In this document: one piece after another, positions 41,738-52,100 of the stretch
Numbering within the stretch: position 1 is the stretch's first letter
How the letters are laid out: each line of letters begins with the position of its first letter
The notes under the pieces: generated by a model
Told to the model about the DNA's origin: nothing
What the model saw: only the letters and a program-made list of their open reading frames with translations
Database searches by the model: none
Position numbers and translations under genes: made by a program
Assembly: GCF_001692325.1 (NCBI RefSeq)
Contig: NZ_LXKN01000010.1
Span: 62,001-126,000, forward strand
Direction: 5' to 3'
Length of the DNA stretch: 64,000 bases
DNA from: Rhizobium sp. AC27/96
GTDB lineage: Bacteria > Pseudomonadota > Alphaproteobacteria > Rhizobiales > Rhizobiaceae

Positions 41738-42178
41738 ATGAACCAATCTGCATTGCTTCGCCCGGATTGGACTCCGGCTACCATTGCCCTCATGGTCCTT
41801 GGCTTCGTGGTCTTTTGGCCCCTCGGCTTTGCCATGCTCGCGTATATTCTCTTCGGGGAACGTCTGCGGGATTTCAAACGGGATGTGAATGAAAGGGCCG
41901 ACGGCGTGTTTGCCGGCTGTGGCCGTCGTCGCGGCCGCAACCGTCACTCTTTCTCCACCGGCAACGTCGCCTTCGACGACTGGCGCAAGGCCGAACTTGA
42001 ACGCCTTGAGGAGGAACGCCGCAAGCTCGACGAGATGCGCGCCGACTTCGACGGCTATGTCCGCGAGCTGCGCCGCGCCAAGGACCAGGATGAGTTCGAC
42101 CGCTTCATGCGTGAGCGCAACAGCGTCAAGCGCAACGACAACAATGGCGGCCCGGCAACGGAATTCCAGACGCCGTGA
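41738..42178 (+). CDS. DUF2852 domain membrane protein
   Basis: 146 residues from the ATG at 41738, with GAGGA upstream. One hydrophobic hairpin near the N-terminus (ATIALMVLGFVVFWPLGFAMLAYILFG) is followed by a basic stretch and a charged coiled-coil region (WRKAELERLEEERRKLDEMRADFDGYVRELRRAKDQDEFDRFM). This layout matches DUF2852, found mainly in alphaproteobacteria. Function unknown. Confidence 0.88.
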   Translation: MNQSALLRPDWTPATIALMVLGFVVFWPLGFAMLAYILFGERLRDFKRDVNERADGVFAGCGRRRGRNRHSFSTGNVAFDDWRKAELERLEEERRKLDEMRADFDGYVRELRRAKDQDEFDRFMRERNSVKRNDNNGGPATEFQTP

Positions 42179-42205
42179 CCTCTAGGCCTTCAATATAATT
42201 AATCG

Positions 42206-42233
42206 AAACCGGCATCATCAGGTGCCGGTTTTT
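42206..42233 (+). terminator. Rho-independent terminator of the DUF2852 gene
   Basis: 9-bp stem AAACCGGCA/TGCCGGTTT with an 8-base loop, merging into a short T-run. Confidence 0.85.
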
Positions 42234-42273
42234 CTTTGCCCGATATCATCCCGAATCGTATAAAACTGCTTCC

Positions 42274-43035
42274 ATGTTTCCGCTTCTATCCCGATCACGA
42301 AGATCTCCAGCCAAGCCGCCCGCGCCGGAAACGCGCACCTTGGACATTGCTGGCCGTCTGATGCCCTTGACCATTCGCCAGCATGAGCAGGCGACGCGGA
42401 TCACGCTCAGGATCGAGCCCGGCGGCCGGGCGCTGAAGATGACCATTCCGCGCGGTCTTGCCGCCCGTGAGGTCAATGCCTTTCTCGACCGGCATCAGGG
42501 CTGGCTTCTGACCAAGCTGGCCAAATTCACCACGGATAGCGGCCTGCGCAGCGGCAGCGAAATCCTTCTGCGCGGCGTGCGCCACCGGATCGAGCATACC
42601 GGCACCGTGCGCGGCCTGACCGAAGTGGTGACCGTGGATGGCCTGCCGGTGTTGCGCGTCAGCGGCCTGCCCGAACATGCCGGCCGCCGCATCGCGACGT
42701 TCCTGAAGAAGGAAGCGCGCGCCGATCTGGAAAAGCTCGTGGCGGTGCACGCCGGAGCAATCCGCGCCACGGTCTCTTCCATCACCATGAAGGATACCCG
42801 CAGCCGCTGGGGCTCCTGCTCGTCGCAGGGAAACCTCAGTTTCTCCTGGCGCATCGTCATGGCGCCGCCACTGGTGATCGACTATCTCGCCGCCCATGAG
42901 GTCGCGCATTTGCGCGAAATGAACCACGGCCCGCGCTTCTGGGCGCTCTGCCGCAAGCTCTGCCCGGACATGGACGAAGCCAAGGCCTGGCTGAAGCGCC
43001 ACGGCAGCCAGCTGCATGCGATCGATTTTGATTGA
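42274..43035 (+). CDS. YgjP-like (DUF45) zinc metallopeptidase
   Basis: 253 residues. The motif HEVAHLREMNHGPRFW provides the HExxH zinc site (H208, H212) and the third ligand region; TRSRWGSCSSQGNLSFSWRIVMAP precedes it, as in the M48-like YgjP/DUF45 family. The N-terminal half (about 25-150) is beta-rich with RITLRIEPGGRALKMTIPRG. No signal peptide. Substrates of this soluble family are not known. Confidence 0.92.
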   Translation: MFPLLSRSRRSPAKPPAPETRTLDIAGRLMPLTIRQHEQATRITLRIEPGGRALKMTIPRGLAAREVNAFLDRHQGWLLTKLAKFTTDSGLRSGSEILLRGVRHRIEHTGTVRGLTEVVTVDGLPVLRVSGLPEHAGRRIATFLKKEARADLEKLVAVHAGAIRATVSSITMKDTRSRWGSCSSQGNLSFSWRIVMAPPLVIDYLAAHEVAHLREMNHGPRFWALCRKLCPDMDEAKAWLKRHGSQLHAIDFD

Positions 43036-43074
43036 GTGCATGTAGGCGCGCGCAAACCAGTAGCATATCGACGG

Positions 43075-43215
43075 ATTGGCCCCTCATCCGTCCTCTCACA
43101 GTTTCGCTTCGCTCAATTGTTCGAGTCCACCTTCTCCCCGCACGCGGGGCGAAGGGGTTTGTCGTGACGGCCCCCTCTCCCCGTCAAAACGGGGAGAGGG
43201 CTGGGGCTAGGGGCA
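43075..43215. repeat. Intergenic repeat with two strong hairpins
   Basis: The 280 bp between the YgjP-type gene and trpF contain CCTCATCCG...GCTTCGCTC...CCTTCTCCCCGC-ACGC-GGGGCGAAGG (hairpin at 43130-43155, one mismatch) and a perfect 12-bp stem CCCTCTCCCCGT/ACGGGGAGAGGG with a CAAA loop (43173-43200). This sequence type is a dispersed intergenic repeat in rhizobial genomes; it is distinct from the element at 10.2 and 48.5 kb. Confidence 0.7.
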
Positions 43216-43314
43216 CTTTCCATTTTATATGCAATGGCCTTGGAGCCGCGCAAAAATCCCGCCAACGTCGCCTTTAGGCTCGACTCTTTTGAAATTTCAT
43301 GTCACTCCGCTGCC

Positions 43315-43983
43315 ATGAACCCCGATGTCAAAATTTGTGGCCTGAAGACGCCGGAAGCGGTGGATCGTGCGCTTGAGCGCGGTGCTACCCATATCGGCTT
43401 CATCTTCTTCGAGAAGAGCCCGCGCTATATTGAGCCCGATCTGGCCGGCCAGCTGGCCGAGCGCGCGCGCGGCAAGGCAAAGGTTGTGGCCGTCACGGTC
43501 AATCCCACCAATGACGATCTCGATGAGATCATGGCGCTGGTGCGGCCGGATCTATTGCAGCTCCATGGCAATGAAAGCCCGGAGCGTGTGCTGACCATCA
43601 AGGCGGTGCATAATGTCCCCGTCATGAAGGCCATGTCGGTGCGCGACGCGGATGATCTGAAGCGGGTGGAATCCTATATCGGCATTGCCGACCGCTTTCT
43701 GTTCGACGCCAAGCCGCCCGTCGGCTCGGAGTTGCCGGGTGGAAACGGTGTGTCCTTCGATTGGAGCTTGATGAGCTGGCTCGACGATCGGGTTGACTAC
43801 ATGCTGTCCGGCGGCGTCAACAAGGACAATGTCGCCCTGGCGCTCGCATCCACCAAGGCCACGGGCATCGATCTTTCCTCGGCCGTCGAAAGCGCGCCGG
43901 GTGTAAAGGATCTGGGCAAGATCGACCAGTTTTTCGACGCTTTTGCAGAAGCATGCCTGCCGGAACCGGCAGCAGGGAGTTAG
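43315..43983 (+). CDS. trpF: Phosphoribosylanthranilate isomerase
   Basis: 222 residues from the ATG at 43315 ([17 protein letters not shown]); the frame is open 81 nt further upstream but without conserved sequence. Active-site Cys in [38 protein letters not shown], and the phosphate loop [14 protein letters not shown] and [14 protein letters not shown]. Converts PRA to CdRP in tryptophan synthesis. First of the trpF-trpB-trpA-accD-folC series, 3 bp before trpB. Confidence 0.97.
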   Translation: MNPDVKICGLKTPEAVDRALERGATHIGFIFFEKSPRYIEPDLAGQLAERARGKAKVVAVTVNPTNDDLDEIMALVRPDLLQLHGNESPERVLTIKAVHNVPVMKAMSVRDADDLKRVESYIGIADRFLFDAKPPVGSELPGGNGVSFDWSLMSWLDDRVDYMLSGGVNKDNVALALASTKATGIDLSSAVESAPGVKDLGKIDQFFDAFAEACLPEPAAGS

Positions 43984-43986
43984 AGA

Positions 43987-45201
43987 GTGAACCAGACGCC
44001 AAAACCCAATTCCTTCCGCTCCGGCCCCGATCAGGACGGTCGTTTCGGCATTTACGGCGGTCGTTTCGTTGCCGAAACGTTGATGCCGCTGATCCTGGAT
44101 CTGCAGGAGGAATGGGCAAAGGCGAAGGACGATCCGGCCTTCCAGGCGGAATTGAAGTCGCTCGGCACGCATTATATCGGCCGCCCGAGCCCGCTTTATT
44201 TCGCCGAGCGCCTGACGGCAGAGCTTGGCGGCGCCAAGATCTATTTCAAGCGCGAAGAGCTGAACCACACCGGTTCGCACAAGATAAACAATTGCATCGG
44301 CCAGATCCTGCTTGCCAAGCGCATGGGCAAGACCCGCATCATCGCCGAAACCGGCGCCGGCCAGCATGGCGTTGCTTCAGCAACGGTTGCCGCCCGCTTC
44401 GGCCTGCCCTGCGTCGTCTACATGGGCGCGACCGATGTCGAGCGTCAGGCGCCGAACGTCTTCCGCATGAAGCTGCTAGGCGCCGAAGTCATTCCGGTAA
44501 CGGCCGGCAGCGGCACGCTGAAGGACGCCATGAATGAGGCTCTTCGTGACTGGGTTACCAATGTCGACGATACCTATTATCTGATCGGCACGGCTGCCGG
44601 CCCGCATCCCTATCCGGAAATGGTTCGCGATTTCCAGGCCGTCATCGGCACGGAAGCCCGCGCGCAGATGCTGGAAGCCGAAGGGCGCCTGCCGGATCTC
44701 GTCATCGCGGCTGTCGGCGGCGGTTCGAATGCGATCGGCATCTTCCATCCGTTCCTCGATGACGAAAGCGTCAAGATCGTCGGCGTCGAAGCCGGTGGCA
44801 AGGGCCTTGAGGGCGACGAGCACTGTGCCTCCATCACTGCCGGTTCGCCCGGCGTGCTGCACGGCAACCGCACCTATCTGCTGCAGGATGGCGACGGCCA
44901 GATCAAGGAAGGACATTCGATTTCGGCTGGCCTCGATTATCCCGGCATCGGCCCCGAGCATTCCTGGCTGAACGATATCGGCCGCGCCGAATATGTGCCG
45001 ATCATGGACCATGAGGCGCTGGAAGCCTTCCAGACGCTGACGCGCCTCGAAGGCATCATTCCGGCGCTCGAGCCGAGCCATGCGCTCGCCGAAGTGATCA
45101 AGCGCGCCCCGAAAATGGGCAAGGACGAGATCATCCTGATGAACCTCTCCGGCCGTGGTGACAAGGATATCTTCACCGTCGGCAAGATTCTGGGAATGTG
45201 A
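43987..45201 (+). CDS. trpB: Tryptophan synthase beta chain
   Basis: 404 residues. GTG start at 43987 with GAGAG upstream. PLP lysine in [24 protein letters not shown], the glycine-rich phosphate site [12 protein letters not shown], and the C-terminal [13 protein letters not shown]. Condenses indole and serine; forms the alpha2beta2 complex with TrpA. Ten bp before trpA. Confidence 0.98.
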   Translation: MNQTPKPNSFRSGPDQDGRFGIYGGRFVAETLMPLILDLQEEWAKAKDDPAFQAELKSLGTHYIGRPSPLYFAERLTAELGGAKIYFKREELNHTGSHKINNCIGQILLAKRMGKTRIIAETGAGQHGVASATVAARFGLPCVVYMGATDVERQAPNVFRMKLLGAEVIPVTAGSGTLKDAMNEALRDWVTNVDDTYYLIGTAAGPHPYPEMVRDFQAVIGTEARAQMLEAEGRLPDLVIAAVGGGSNAIGIFHPFLDDESVKIVGVEAGGKGLEGDEHCASITAGSPGVLHGNRTYLLQDGDGQIKEGHSISAGLDYPGIGPEHSWLNDIGRAEYVPIMDHEALEAFQTLTRLEGIIPALEPSHALAEVIKRAPKMGKDEIILMNLSGRGDKDIFTVGKILGM

Positions 45202-45211
45202 GTTAGACGCC

Positions 45212-46051
45212 ATGACCGCACGTATGGACAAACGCTTCGCCGCTCTGAAGGCTGAAGGCCGCCCGGCACTCGTCACCTATTTCATGGGTGGCGATCCCGA
45301 CTACGACACTTCGCTCGGCATCATGAAGGCGCTGCCGGAAGCCGGCGCCGACGTGATCGAGCTCGGCATGCCCTTTTCCGATCCCATGGCCGACGGCCCG
45401 GCGATCCAGCTTGCTGGCCAGCGTGCGCTGAAGGCCGGCCAGACGCTGAAAAAGACGCTGCAGCTCGCCACCGATTTCCGCAAGGTGGACGCCGATACGC
45501 CGATCGTTCTGATGGGCTATTACAATCCGATCTATATTTATGGCGTCGAGACGTTCCTCGATGACGCGCTTGCCGCTGGAATCGACGGCCTGATCGTCGT
45601 CGACCTGCCGCCGGAAATGGATGACGAGCTCTGCATTCCCGCCATCAACAAGGGCATCAACTTCATCCGCCTGGCGACGCCGACCACGGATGAGAAGCGC
45701 CTGCCGGCGGTTCTGAAGAACACGTCCGGTTTCGTCTATTATGTCTCGATGAACGGCATCACCGGTTCGGCCCTGCCGGACCCGTCGCTGGTGTCCGGCG
45801 CCGTAGAGCGCATCAAGCAGCACACGGATCTGCCGATCTGCGTCGGCTTCGGCGTCAAGACGGCCGAACATGCCAAGGTCATCGGCGGCTCTGCGGACGG
45901 CGTCGTCGTCGGCACCGCCATCGTCAACCAGATCGCCACCAGCCTCACCAAGGATGGCAAGGCGAGCGCCGACACCATCCAGGCCGTCGCCACGCTCGTC
46001 CGCGGCCTGTCAACTGGAACGCGTTCCGCGCGCCTTGTTGCTGCCGAATAA
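45212..46051 (+). CDS. trpA: Tryptophan synthase alpha chain
   Basis: 279 residues from the ATG at 45212. TIM-barrel with the catalytic glutamate in [32 protein letters not shown], the active-site Asp in IVVDLPPEM, and [13 protein letters not shown] with the phosphate site [11 protein letters not shown]. Cleaves indole-3-glycerol phosphate to indole and glyceraldehyde 3-phosphate. Confidence 0.98.
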   Translation: MTARMDKRFAALKAEGRPALVTYFMGGDPDYDTSLGIMKALPEAGADVIELGMPFSDPMADGPAIQLAGQRALKAGQTLKKTLQLATDFRKVDADTPIVLMGYYNPIYIYGVETFLDDALAAGIDGLIVVDLPPEMDDELCIPAINKGINFIRLATPTTDEKRLPAVLKNTSGFVYYVSMNGITGSALPDPSLVSGAVERIKQHTDLPICVGFGVKTAEHAKVIGGSADGVVVGTAIVNQIATSLTKDGKASADTIQAVATLVRGLSTGTRSARLVAAE

Positions 46052-46055
46052 TGTC

Positions 46056-46105
46056 CCCATATAGCCTCTCTTCAATCGTTGCGGATTGAAGAAAAGGCCT
46101 ATGGG
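46056..46105 (+). promoter_or_regulatory. Long imperfect hairpin between trpA and accD
   Basis: Inner perfect 8-bp stem CTTCAATC/GATTGAAG (46070-46091) extended by outer pairing CCCATA/TATGGG (46056-46061 and 46100-46105). There is no T-run, so it is not a classic terminator; it could be an attenuating or mRNA-processing structure within the trp-acc-fol transcript. Confidence 0.5.
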
Positions 46106-46157
46106 AATTAGGTGGTGACTACGATATCGATTGATATGGTCGATTAGGAGTTTCGAA

Positions 46158-47069
46158 TTGAACTGGATCACGAATTACGTTCGCCCGCGGATCAACTCCA
46201 TGCTGGGCCGTCGCGAGGTTCCCGAGAATCTCTGGATCAAGTGCCCGGAGACCGGCGAGATGGTCTTCCACAAGGATCTGGAAGACAATAAGTGGGTCAT
46301 CCCCGCCTCCGGTTTCCACATGAAGATGCCGGCCAAGGCCCGCCTTGCCGATCTCTTCGACAATGGCGACTATGAAGCCCTGCCGCAGCCCAAGGTCGCG
46401 CAGGACCCGCTGAAGTTCCGCGACTCGAAGAAATATACCGACCGTCTGAAGGACAGCCGCGTCAAGACCGAGCAGGAAGACACGATCCTTTCCGGCGTCG
46501 GCAAGGTTCGCGGCGTCAAGCTCGTTGCCGTCGTGCACGAATTCAATTTCATGGGCGGTTCGCTCGGCATTGCCGCCGGCGAGGCCATCGTCAAGGCGTT
46601 CGAGCGTGCGATTTCCGAGAAATGCCCGCTGGTCATGTTCCCGGCTTCTGGCGGCGCGCGCATGCAGGAAGGCATCCTCTCGCTGATGCAGCTGCCGCGC
46701 ACCACGGTTGCCGTCGACATGCTGAAGGAAGCAGGCCAGCCCTATATCGTCGTTCTCACCAATCCGACGACCGGTGGCGTCACCGCTTCCTACGCCATGC
46801 TTGGTGACATTCACCTGGCTGAGCCGGGTGCGGAAATCTGCTTTGCCGGCAAGCGCGTCATCGAACAGACGATCCGCGAGAAGCTGCCGGAAGGGTTCCA
46901 GACCTCGGAATACCTGCAGGAGCATGGCATGGTCGATATGGTCATCAAGCGCCACGATATTCCGGATACGCTGGCGACCCTCCTGAAGATCCTGACCAAG
47001 GCGCCGGCAAATGATGTGGACGCCAAGAGCAAGAATGGCGCTGCGCTGGCGGTAGCCGCAAGCGCCTGA
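46158..47069 (+). CDS. accD: Acetyl-CoA carboxylase carboxyltransferase beta subunit
   Basis: 303 residues from TTG at 46158, which has AGGAG 7 nt upstream and yields the family N-terminus [17 protein letters not shown]. Crotonase-like carboxyltransferase domain with [31 protein letters not shown] and [17 protein letters not shown]. Transfers carboxyl from biotin to acetyl-CoA for fatty-acid synthesis with AccA. Only one of the four zinc-ribbon cysteines (Cys29) is kept; the other positions are Thr32, Ile48 and Ser51. Confidence 0.97.
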   Translation: MNWITNYVRPRINSMLGRREVPENLWIKCPETGEMVFHKDLEDNKWVIPASGFHMKMPAKARLADLFDNGDYEALPQPKVAQDPLKFRDSKKYTDRLKDSRVKTEQEDTILSGVGKVRGVKLVAVVHEFNFMGGSLGIAAGEAIVKAFERAISEKCPLVMFPASGGARMQEGILSLMQLPRTTVAVDMLKEAGQPYIVVLTNPTTGGVTASYAMLGDIHLAEPGAEICFAGKRVIEQTIREKLPEGFQTSEYLQEHGMVDMVIKRHDIPDTLATLLKILTKAPANDVDAKSKNGAALAVAASA

Positions 47070-47101
47070 TATCATCGAAGGCCGAAAGGCGGAGGTGCGG
47101 G

Positions 47102-48454
47102 ATGACGGCTATGGATCAATCCGCAACGAGCGAGGCAGCCCGGGAAATCGAAAAGCTGATGGGGCTGCACCCCAAGGGCTTCGACCTCTCCCTGGAGCGG
47201 ATAACCCGGCTGCTCGATGTTCTCGGCAATCCTCACAGGAAATTGCCGCCGGTGATACATGTCGCCGGCACCAACGGCAAGGGTTCGGTGACGGCCTTCT
47301 GTCGCGCCCTGCTCGAAGCCGGCGGCTATAGCGTCCACGTCCATACCTCGCCGCATCTCGTCAATTGGCACGAGCGTTACCGTATCGGCGTCAAGGGCGG
47401 ACGCGGCGCGCTTGTCGACGATGCCGTTTTTGCCGATGCGCTCAGGCGCATTGCCGAGGCCAATGACGGCCAGAAGATCACCGTTTTTGAAATCCTGACG
47501 GCCGCGACCTTCCTGCTCTTTGCCGAGCATCCGGCCGATGCCGCCGTCATCGAGGTCGGCCTCGGCGGTCGCTTCGATGCCACCAACGTTATTTCCGATC
47601 CGGCCGTCTCGGTCATCATGCCGATTTCGCTCGATCATCAGCCTTATCTCGGCGATCGGGTCGAGCTGATCGCGGCCGAGAAGGCCGGCATCATGAAATC
47701 AGGCCATCCTGTGGTCATCGGCCATCAGGAATATGATGCCGCGCTCGACGTGCTGATCTCGACCGCCGAACGGCTGCGCTGCCCAACCGCCGTTTTCGGA
47801 CAGGATTTTTCGGCCCATGAGGAATATGGCAAGCTGGTCTATCAGGACGAGTTCGGCCTCGGCGATCTGCCGCTGCCGCGCCTGCCGGGCCGTCACCAAT
47901 ATGGCAATGCCGCCGCCGCCATCCGCGCGGTGAAGGCCGCCGGTTTCGTCGTCACGGAAGCGATGATGGAAAAGGCGATGACATCGGTCGAATGGCCGGG
48001 GCGCCTGCAGCGGCTGACGGAAGGCAATCTCATCGCGCATGCGCCTGAAGGTGCGGAAATCTGGGTCGATGGCGGCCACAATCCCGGCGCCGGTGAGGTG
48101 ATTGCCGAAGCCATGGCCAATTTCGAGGAGCGCCAGCCGCGGCCGCTCTTCCTGATCATCGGCATGATCAACACCAAGGATCCCATTGGTTATTTCAAGG
48201 CCTTCGCCGGTCTTGCGGAAAAGGTCTATTGCGTGCCGATCCGCGCCAGCGATGCGATGATTGATCCGGTCATTCTGGCGAATGCTGCCTATGATGCCGG
48301 TCTTGTCGCCGAGCCGATGTCGAATGTCAGCGAGGCGCTGGAGGCAATCAAGGCCTTCGCAGTGCCGGGCTCGGCCGCCCCGCGCATCCTGATCGGCGGC
48401 TCTCTTTATCTTGTCGGCGATGTCCTTGCCGACAACGGCACGCCGCCTCGATAA
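47102..48454 (+). CDS. folC: Bifunctional folylpolyglutamate synthase / dihydrofolate synthase
   Basis: 450 residues. Mur-ligase-like ATP site VIHVAGTNGKGSVTAFCRALLEAGGYSVHVHTSPHLVNWHERYRI, LGGRFDATNVI, LDHQPYLGDRVELIAAEKAGIMK and WVDGGHNPGAGE in the C-terminal domain. Adds glutamate to dihydropteroate and to folates. The ATG at 47102 with GGAGG upstream; 32 bp after accD. The accD-folC pairing is common in proteobacteria. Confidence 0.96.
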   Translation: MTAMDQSATSEAAREIEKLMGLHPKGFDLSLERITRLLDVLGNPHRKLPPVIHVAGTNGKGSVTAFCRALLEAGGYSVHVHTSPHLVNWHERYRIGVKGGRGALVDDAVFADALRRIAEANDGQKITVFEILTAATFLLFAEHPADAAVIEVGLGGRFDATNVISDPAVSVIMPISLDHQPYLGDRVELIAAEKAGIMKSGHPVVIGHQEYDAALDVLISTAERLRCPTAVFGQDFSAHEEYGKLVYQDEFGLGDLPLPRLPGRHQYGNAAAAIRAVKAAGFVVTEAMMEKAMTSVEWPGRLQRLTEGNLIAHAPEGAEIWVDGGHNPGAGEVIAEAMANFEERQPRPLFLIIGMINTKDPIGYFKAFAGLAEKVYCVPIRASDAMIDPVILANAAYDAGLVAEPMSNVSEALEAIKAFAVPGSAAPRILIGGSLYLVGDVLADNGTPPR

Positions 48455-48469
48455 TTCCGGCGCGCCCGT

Positions 48470-48665
48470 CATTCGCCATCCGCCCTCGTGGTTCGAGGCT
48501 CCGGCACCTTCGACGAGCTCAGGAGCCTACGCACCTCACCATGAGGACTAGCCTCCCGCGCAAGATGGCAGAGTGGATTAATCCCAGGAGACAGTAATCT
48601 ATTTGGGTGAAGGTGCGCGCTCCACCTCACCCTGAGGAGCGAAGCCTCGAAGGGCGAGGATGGCC
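48470..48665. repeat. Intergenic repeats, CCTCGTGGTTCGAG type and CTCACCCTGAGGAG type
   Basis: Between folC and trxA. 48481-48556 contains CCCTCGTGGTTCGAG, CTTCGACGAGCTCAGGAGC and CTCACCATGAGG, shared in inverted orientation with 10193-10425. 48621-48660 contains CCACCTCACCCTGAGGAGCG and CCTCGAAGGGCGAGG, a second variant with the same CTCA-C-TGAG and CTCGAAG elements. No gene recognised. Confidence 0.65.
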
Positions 48666-48684
48666 CGTGCTTTACGACCAAAAT

Positions 48685-48713
48685 AAAAAAGCCCGGTCGA
48701 GCCGGGCTTTTTT
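48685..48713. terminator. Bidirectional terminator between folC and trxA
   Basis: Stem AAAAAAGCCCGG/CCGGGCTTTTTT with a 5-base loop. The poly-A and poly-T flanks make it functional for both convergent transcripts. Confidence 0.92.
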
Positions 48714-48734
48714 AGTTCATTCAGTCGATACTGA

Positions 48735-49055
48735 TCAGGATGCGCTGGAGATCCAGTTCTGCAGGGCAGTCTTCGGAGCAGCGCCGACCTTGATGTCGGC
48801 AACTTCGCCGCCCTTGAACATGGCAAGCGTCGGAATCGAGCGAACACCGAACTGGGCGGCCAGTTCCGGGTTCTCATCGATGTTGAGCTTGGCGACCTTG
48901 ACCTTGCCTTCGAACTGAACGGCGAGTTCTTCAAGGGCCGGAGCGATCATCTTGCACGGACCGCACCATTCGGCCCAGAAATCAACGACGACAGGCTCTG
49001 CGGACTGAAGGACTTCGGCAGCGAAGTTGGAAGTATCGACTTTAACGGTAGCCAT
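48735..49055 (-). CDS. trxA: Thioredoxin 1
   Basis: 106 residues, complete. Redox motif WCGPC at 30-34 in [18 protein letters not shown], and cis-proline [14 protein letters not shown]. General cytosolic disulfide reductase serving ribonucleotide reductase and others. The ATG at 49055; 76 bp downstream of addA on the same strand, so possibly the last gene of the divL-addA run. Confidence 0.98.
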   Translation of the reverse strand: MATVKVDTSNFAAEVLQSAEPVVVDFWAEWCGPCKMIAPALEELAVQFEGKVKVAKLNIDENPELAAQFGVRSIPTLAMFKGGEVADIKVGAAPKTALQNWISSAS

Positions 49056-49131
49056 AGACTACTCCTTTATCAGGATTTGCGGGTTGTTATCTATGTGAGG
49101 CCTCGGCGCCTGAATTTCAATGTCCGATATT

Positions 49132-52100
49132 TCACTTTGTCTGGAGCTCCACAAGCGCCGACGCAAGCGTATCGTCAGACAGCGTATAAATCGAGGCGCC
49201 TTCGGTATAGACCAGCAGGCAATCGATGCGCTTTCCCGGATAGAGCGGCGAAAGGATGGAGCGGTAGATGGCAAGCTGTGCCCGGTGTGCGAAAGGGATG
49301 GCGTTTTCGCTGCCGGGCGGCACGCGGTTCGTCTTGTAGTCCAGGATGACGACGCGGTCCTCGAGCACCGCCAGCCGGTCGATGCGGCCGGAGACGGCGT
49401 AGGACTGACCACCGAGTTTTAGCGTCCCCATGATCGAGACCTCCGCCTGCGCATGCGCGCTGAATGTTCCCTGCAGGTCGGGATGCGAGAGCAGCGCCAT
49501 GACGGAGCCTACCAGCGCCTCCCGCTCGGCCTGTGGCCAGAAACGCGCGGCCCGTTCGGCATAGCGCCGCGCCGCATCCGCCCGCTCTTCCGGCGCGATA
49601 TCGGGCAATGTTTGCAGCATGCGGTGGATGAAGCGGCCCTTCTGCAGGGCACGGTCCGATTTCGCTTTCTCGCCGAAAAGCGCAGACGTGACGAGCAGAT
49701 TGTCGGCTTCGTCGTCAATGACGGTGCCGACGCCGGAAGGGCTGAGCGGCCGGGGAAGGTTTCTCTGCGGCGGCAGTGGCTGGCTGAGCCCGGCTGGCAA
49801 GCTCACTCGCTTTGTCAGTTTTTCCGGCTCCGGCATGGTTTCGAAATCGAGCTTCACTTGCGCGACCCGCCAGCTCAGCCCCTGCCAGTCACCATCCGGA
49901 CCGGAGAAGGTCTTCAGCGTGCAATGCTGCTCATCTCCGCGCAATGCCGCAGAGATCATCGCATGCCAGGTGTCGCTATTTTCACGGATGCCGCGATAGC
50001 CGCAGATGATCAGCCGGTCGGCAGCACGCGTCATGCCGACATAGAGCAGGCGGCGATATTCTTCCTCCGCCAGCGACTGGAGGCGCGCCGTATCGGCCTG
50101 CGTCAGCGAATTGGCGAGTGCCGAGACTGGCACCCAGACCGGCAGCGGGATCTGCTCTTTGCCAGTCTCGATCAGCCGCATCTTCGGCAGATGCGTGTGG
50201 GTAAAGGCCTTGCCGCCGCCATCGACGAGGAAGACGATCGGTGCCTCCAGCCCCTTCGAGGCATGTACGGTCATGATCCGCACTTCGTTGCGGCCCTTGT
50301 CCTGCTCGCGCTTGACCGTCGGCGCTTCGAGTTCGAGCGTCGAGATGAAGGATTGCAGGCCGGGCAGGCCGCTGGTCTCATGATCGAGCGCGAAGGTCAG
50401 GAACTCGTCGAGGATATCGCTGACCTCGGTGCCGAGCCGCGCCAGAAACTGCCGCCGGCCGCCGAAACTGCCGAGCACGCGGGCATAGAAATCATGCACG
50501 GCCAGGCTTTTCGACAGGGCAAGAAAGGTCTTCAGCCGATCGGCCGCGAACTGGAAGCGACCATGGCCATCCTCGGCGAATCTCAGCAGATGGCTCCAAA
50601 CGCTCTGGCCGTCATCGCGATAGGCCGCGACCGCGAAGACATCTTCCTCGGTGAGGTCGAACAACGGGCTTTTCAGCAGGGCGCACAGCGAAAGATCGTC
50701 TTTCGGCAACAGCAGGAAGCGGCCGAGTGCCAGAAGGTCTTGAATGGCGATGTGGCTCGTCAGGACCAGCCGGTCGGCGCCGGCAACGGGGATATTGCCG
50801 CGCCGCTTCAGCGCGCGGGTCAGCGCATTGACGAAACTGTCGCGCTTGCGCACCAGCACGAGAATGTCGCCGGCCTCGATGAAGCGGGTCTTGCCCTTCT
50901 CGATGATCGTTTCCCGCCCGACAAGATTGCCGATCGTCTGCGCCATCCGCCGGGCCAGGATAGCGGGCGGCGCGCTTTCCGGTGTCAAATCGAAAGGCGC
51001 CGTCCAGTCCTCTTCCTTGGCGGCCGGTTCCGGCGCGATCATCTCCCAGAGATCGACGGCGCCGGGATGACCGATGCGGCTGGAACGGTGCACCACCGGC
51101 TCGTCGACGGCACTCAGTCCCTTGGCATTTTCGGGACTGGTGAAGACATGGTCGACGGCGCCGAGCACATCGGCGGTCGAGCGGAAGGAGAGGGGCAGTC
51201 GGACAGATGAGAATTTCAGGCCGCTTGCATCCACCCGCCGGCGCGTCCGGTCGCTTTCCTCGGAAAAGCGTTCGGGACGCGCGCCCTGGAACGAATAGAT
51301 CGATTGCTTCTCGTCGCCCACGGCGAAGATGGTCCTGAGCGTTGGCCGGGCGCTTTCGCCGGAGAAGAAATCCTCCGCCAGCGACTGGATGACGCTCCAC
51401 TGGATCGGGCTTGTGTCCTGCGCCTCGTCCACCAGAATGTGATCGATACCCTTGTCCAGCTTGTAGTGGATCCAGGGGCCGACCCCCTTCTTGGTGAGGA
51501 GATCGGCGGTGCGGGTGATGAGATCCTCGAAATCGAGCTGGCTGCGCCGCTTCTTCAGTTCCTCATAGTCGCGGTTCAGCCGGTCGGCGAGGGTAAGGGC
51601 GGCGCGCGTCGCCCGATACATCCGCACCAGCTTCAGCCGGTCGCGGCAGGCAACGACATGGGCGCGGGCCTCTGCCACCGCATCGGCGAGTGCAGGCGCA
51701 TCCGCCAGCATCGCCTTGACGAAAAACTGGCTGTCCGACTTCGGTTCACCCTTGGCGGTCAGCATGACCTTTTCGAGAATGTCGGCGCGGGTGATGGGGT
51801 CCGCCTCGCGCTTGGCGAGGCGCAGCGCATAGGCGATCTCCTGCGCCTTGGCGCCGCCCTTCTGATCGGCGAGCGTCAGGTAGAGCTCCAGCGTCGCGCC
51901 GGAGAGGCCGGGCAGCGGCCAATATTGCCCCGCGATGCCAGTTTCGGTGTCAGTGGCAGACAAGCTAAGCCGCGCCAGTAGGGATGCTTCAAGACCACCT
52001 TGACGTCCCGCCGCCTCGGTAAAGCGCCTGATAGCATTGCGATTGGCGACGATATCGCCGAGCAGCGTTTCCAGGCCGGATTCGTCGCCGAGATCGAGCA

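Noticed and set aside
43234..43314. N-terminal extension of trpF
   Set aside because: The extra 27 codons lack conservation; the ATG at 43315 gives the standard TrpF N-terminus.
49453..51210. Long plus-strand open frame (585 codons)
   Set aside because: Antisense to addA; composition typical of a third-position GC shadow.
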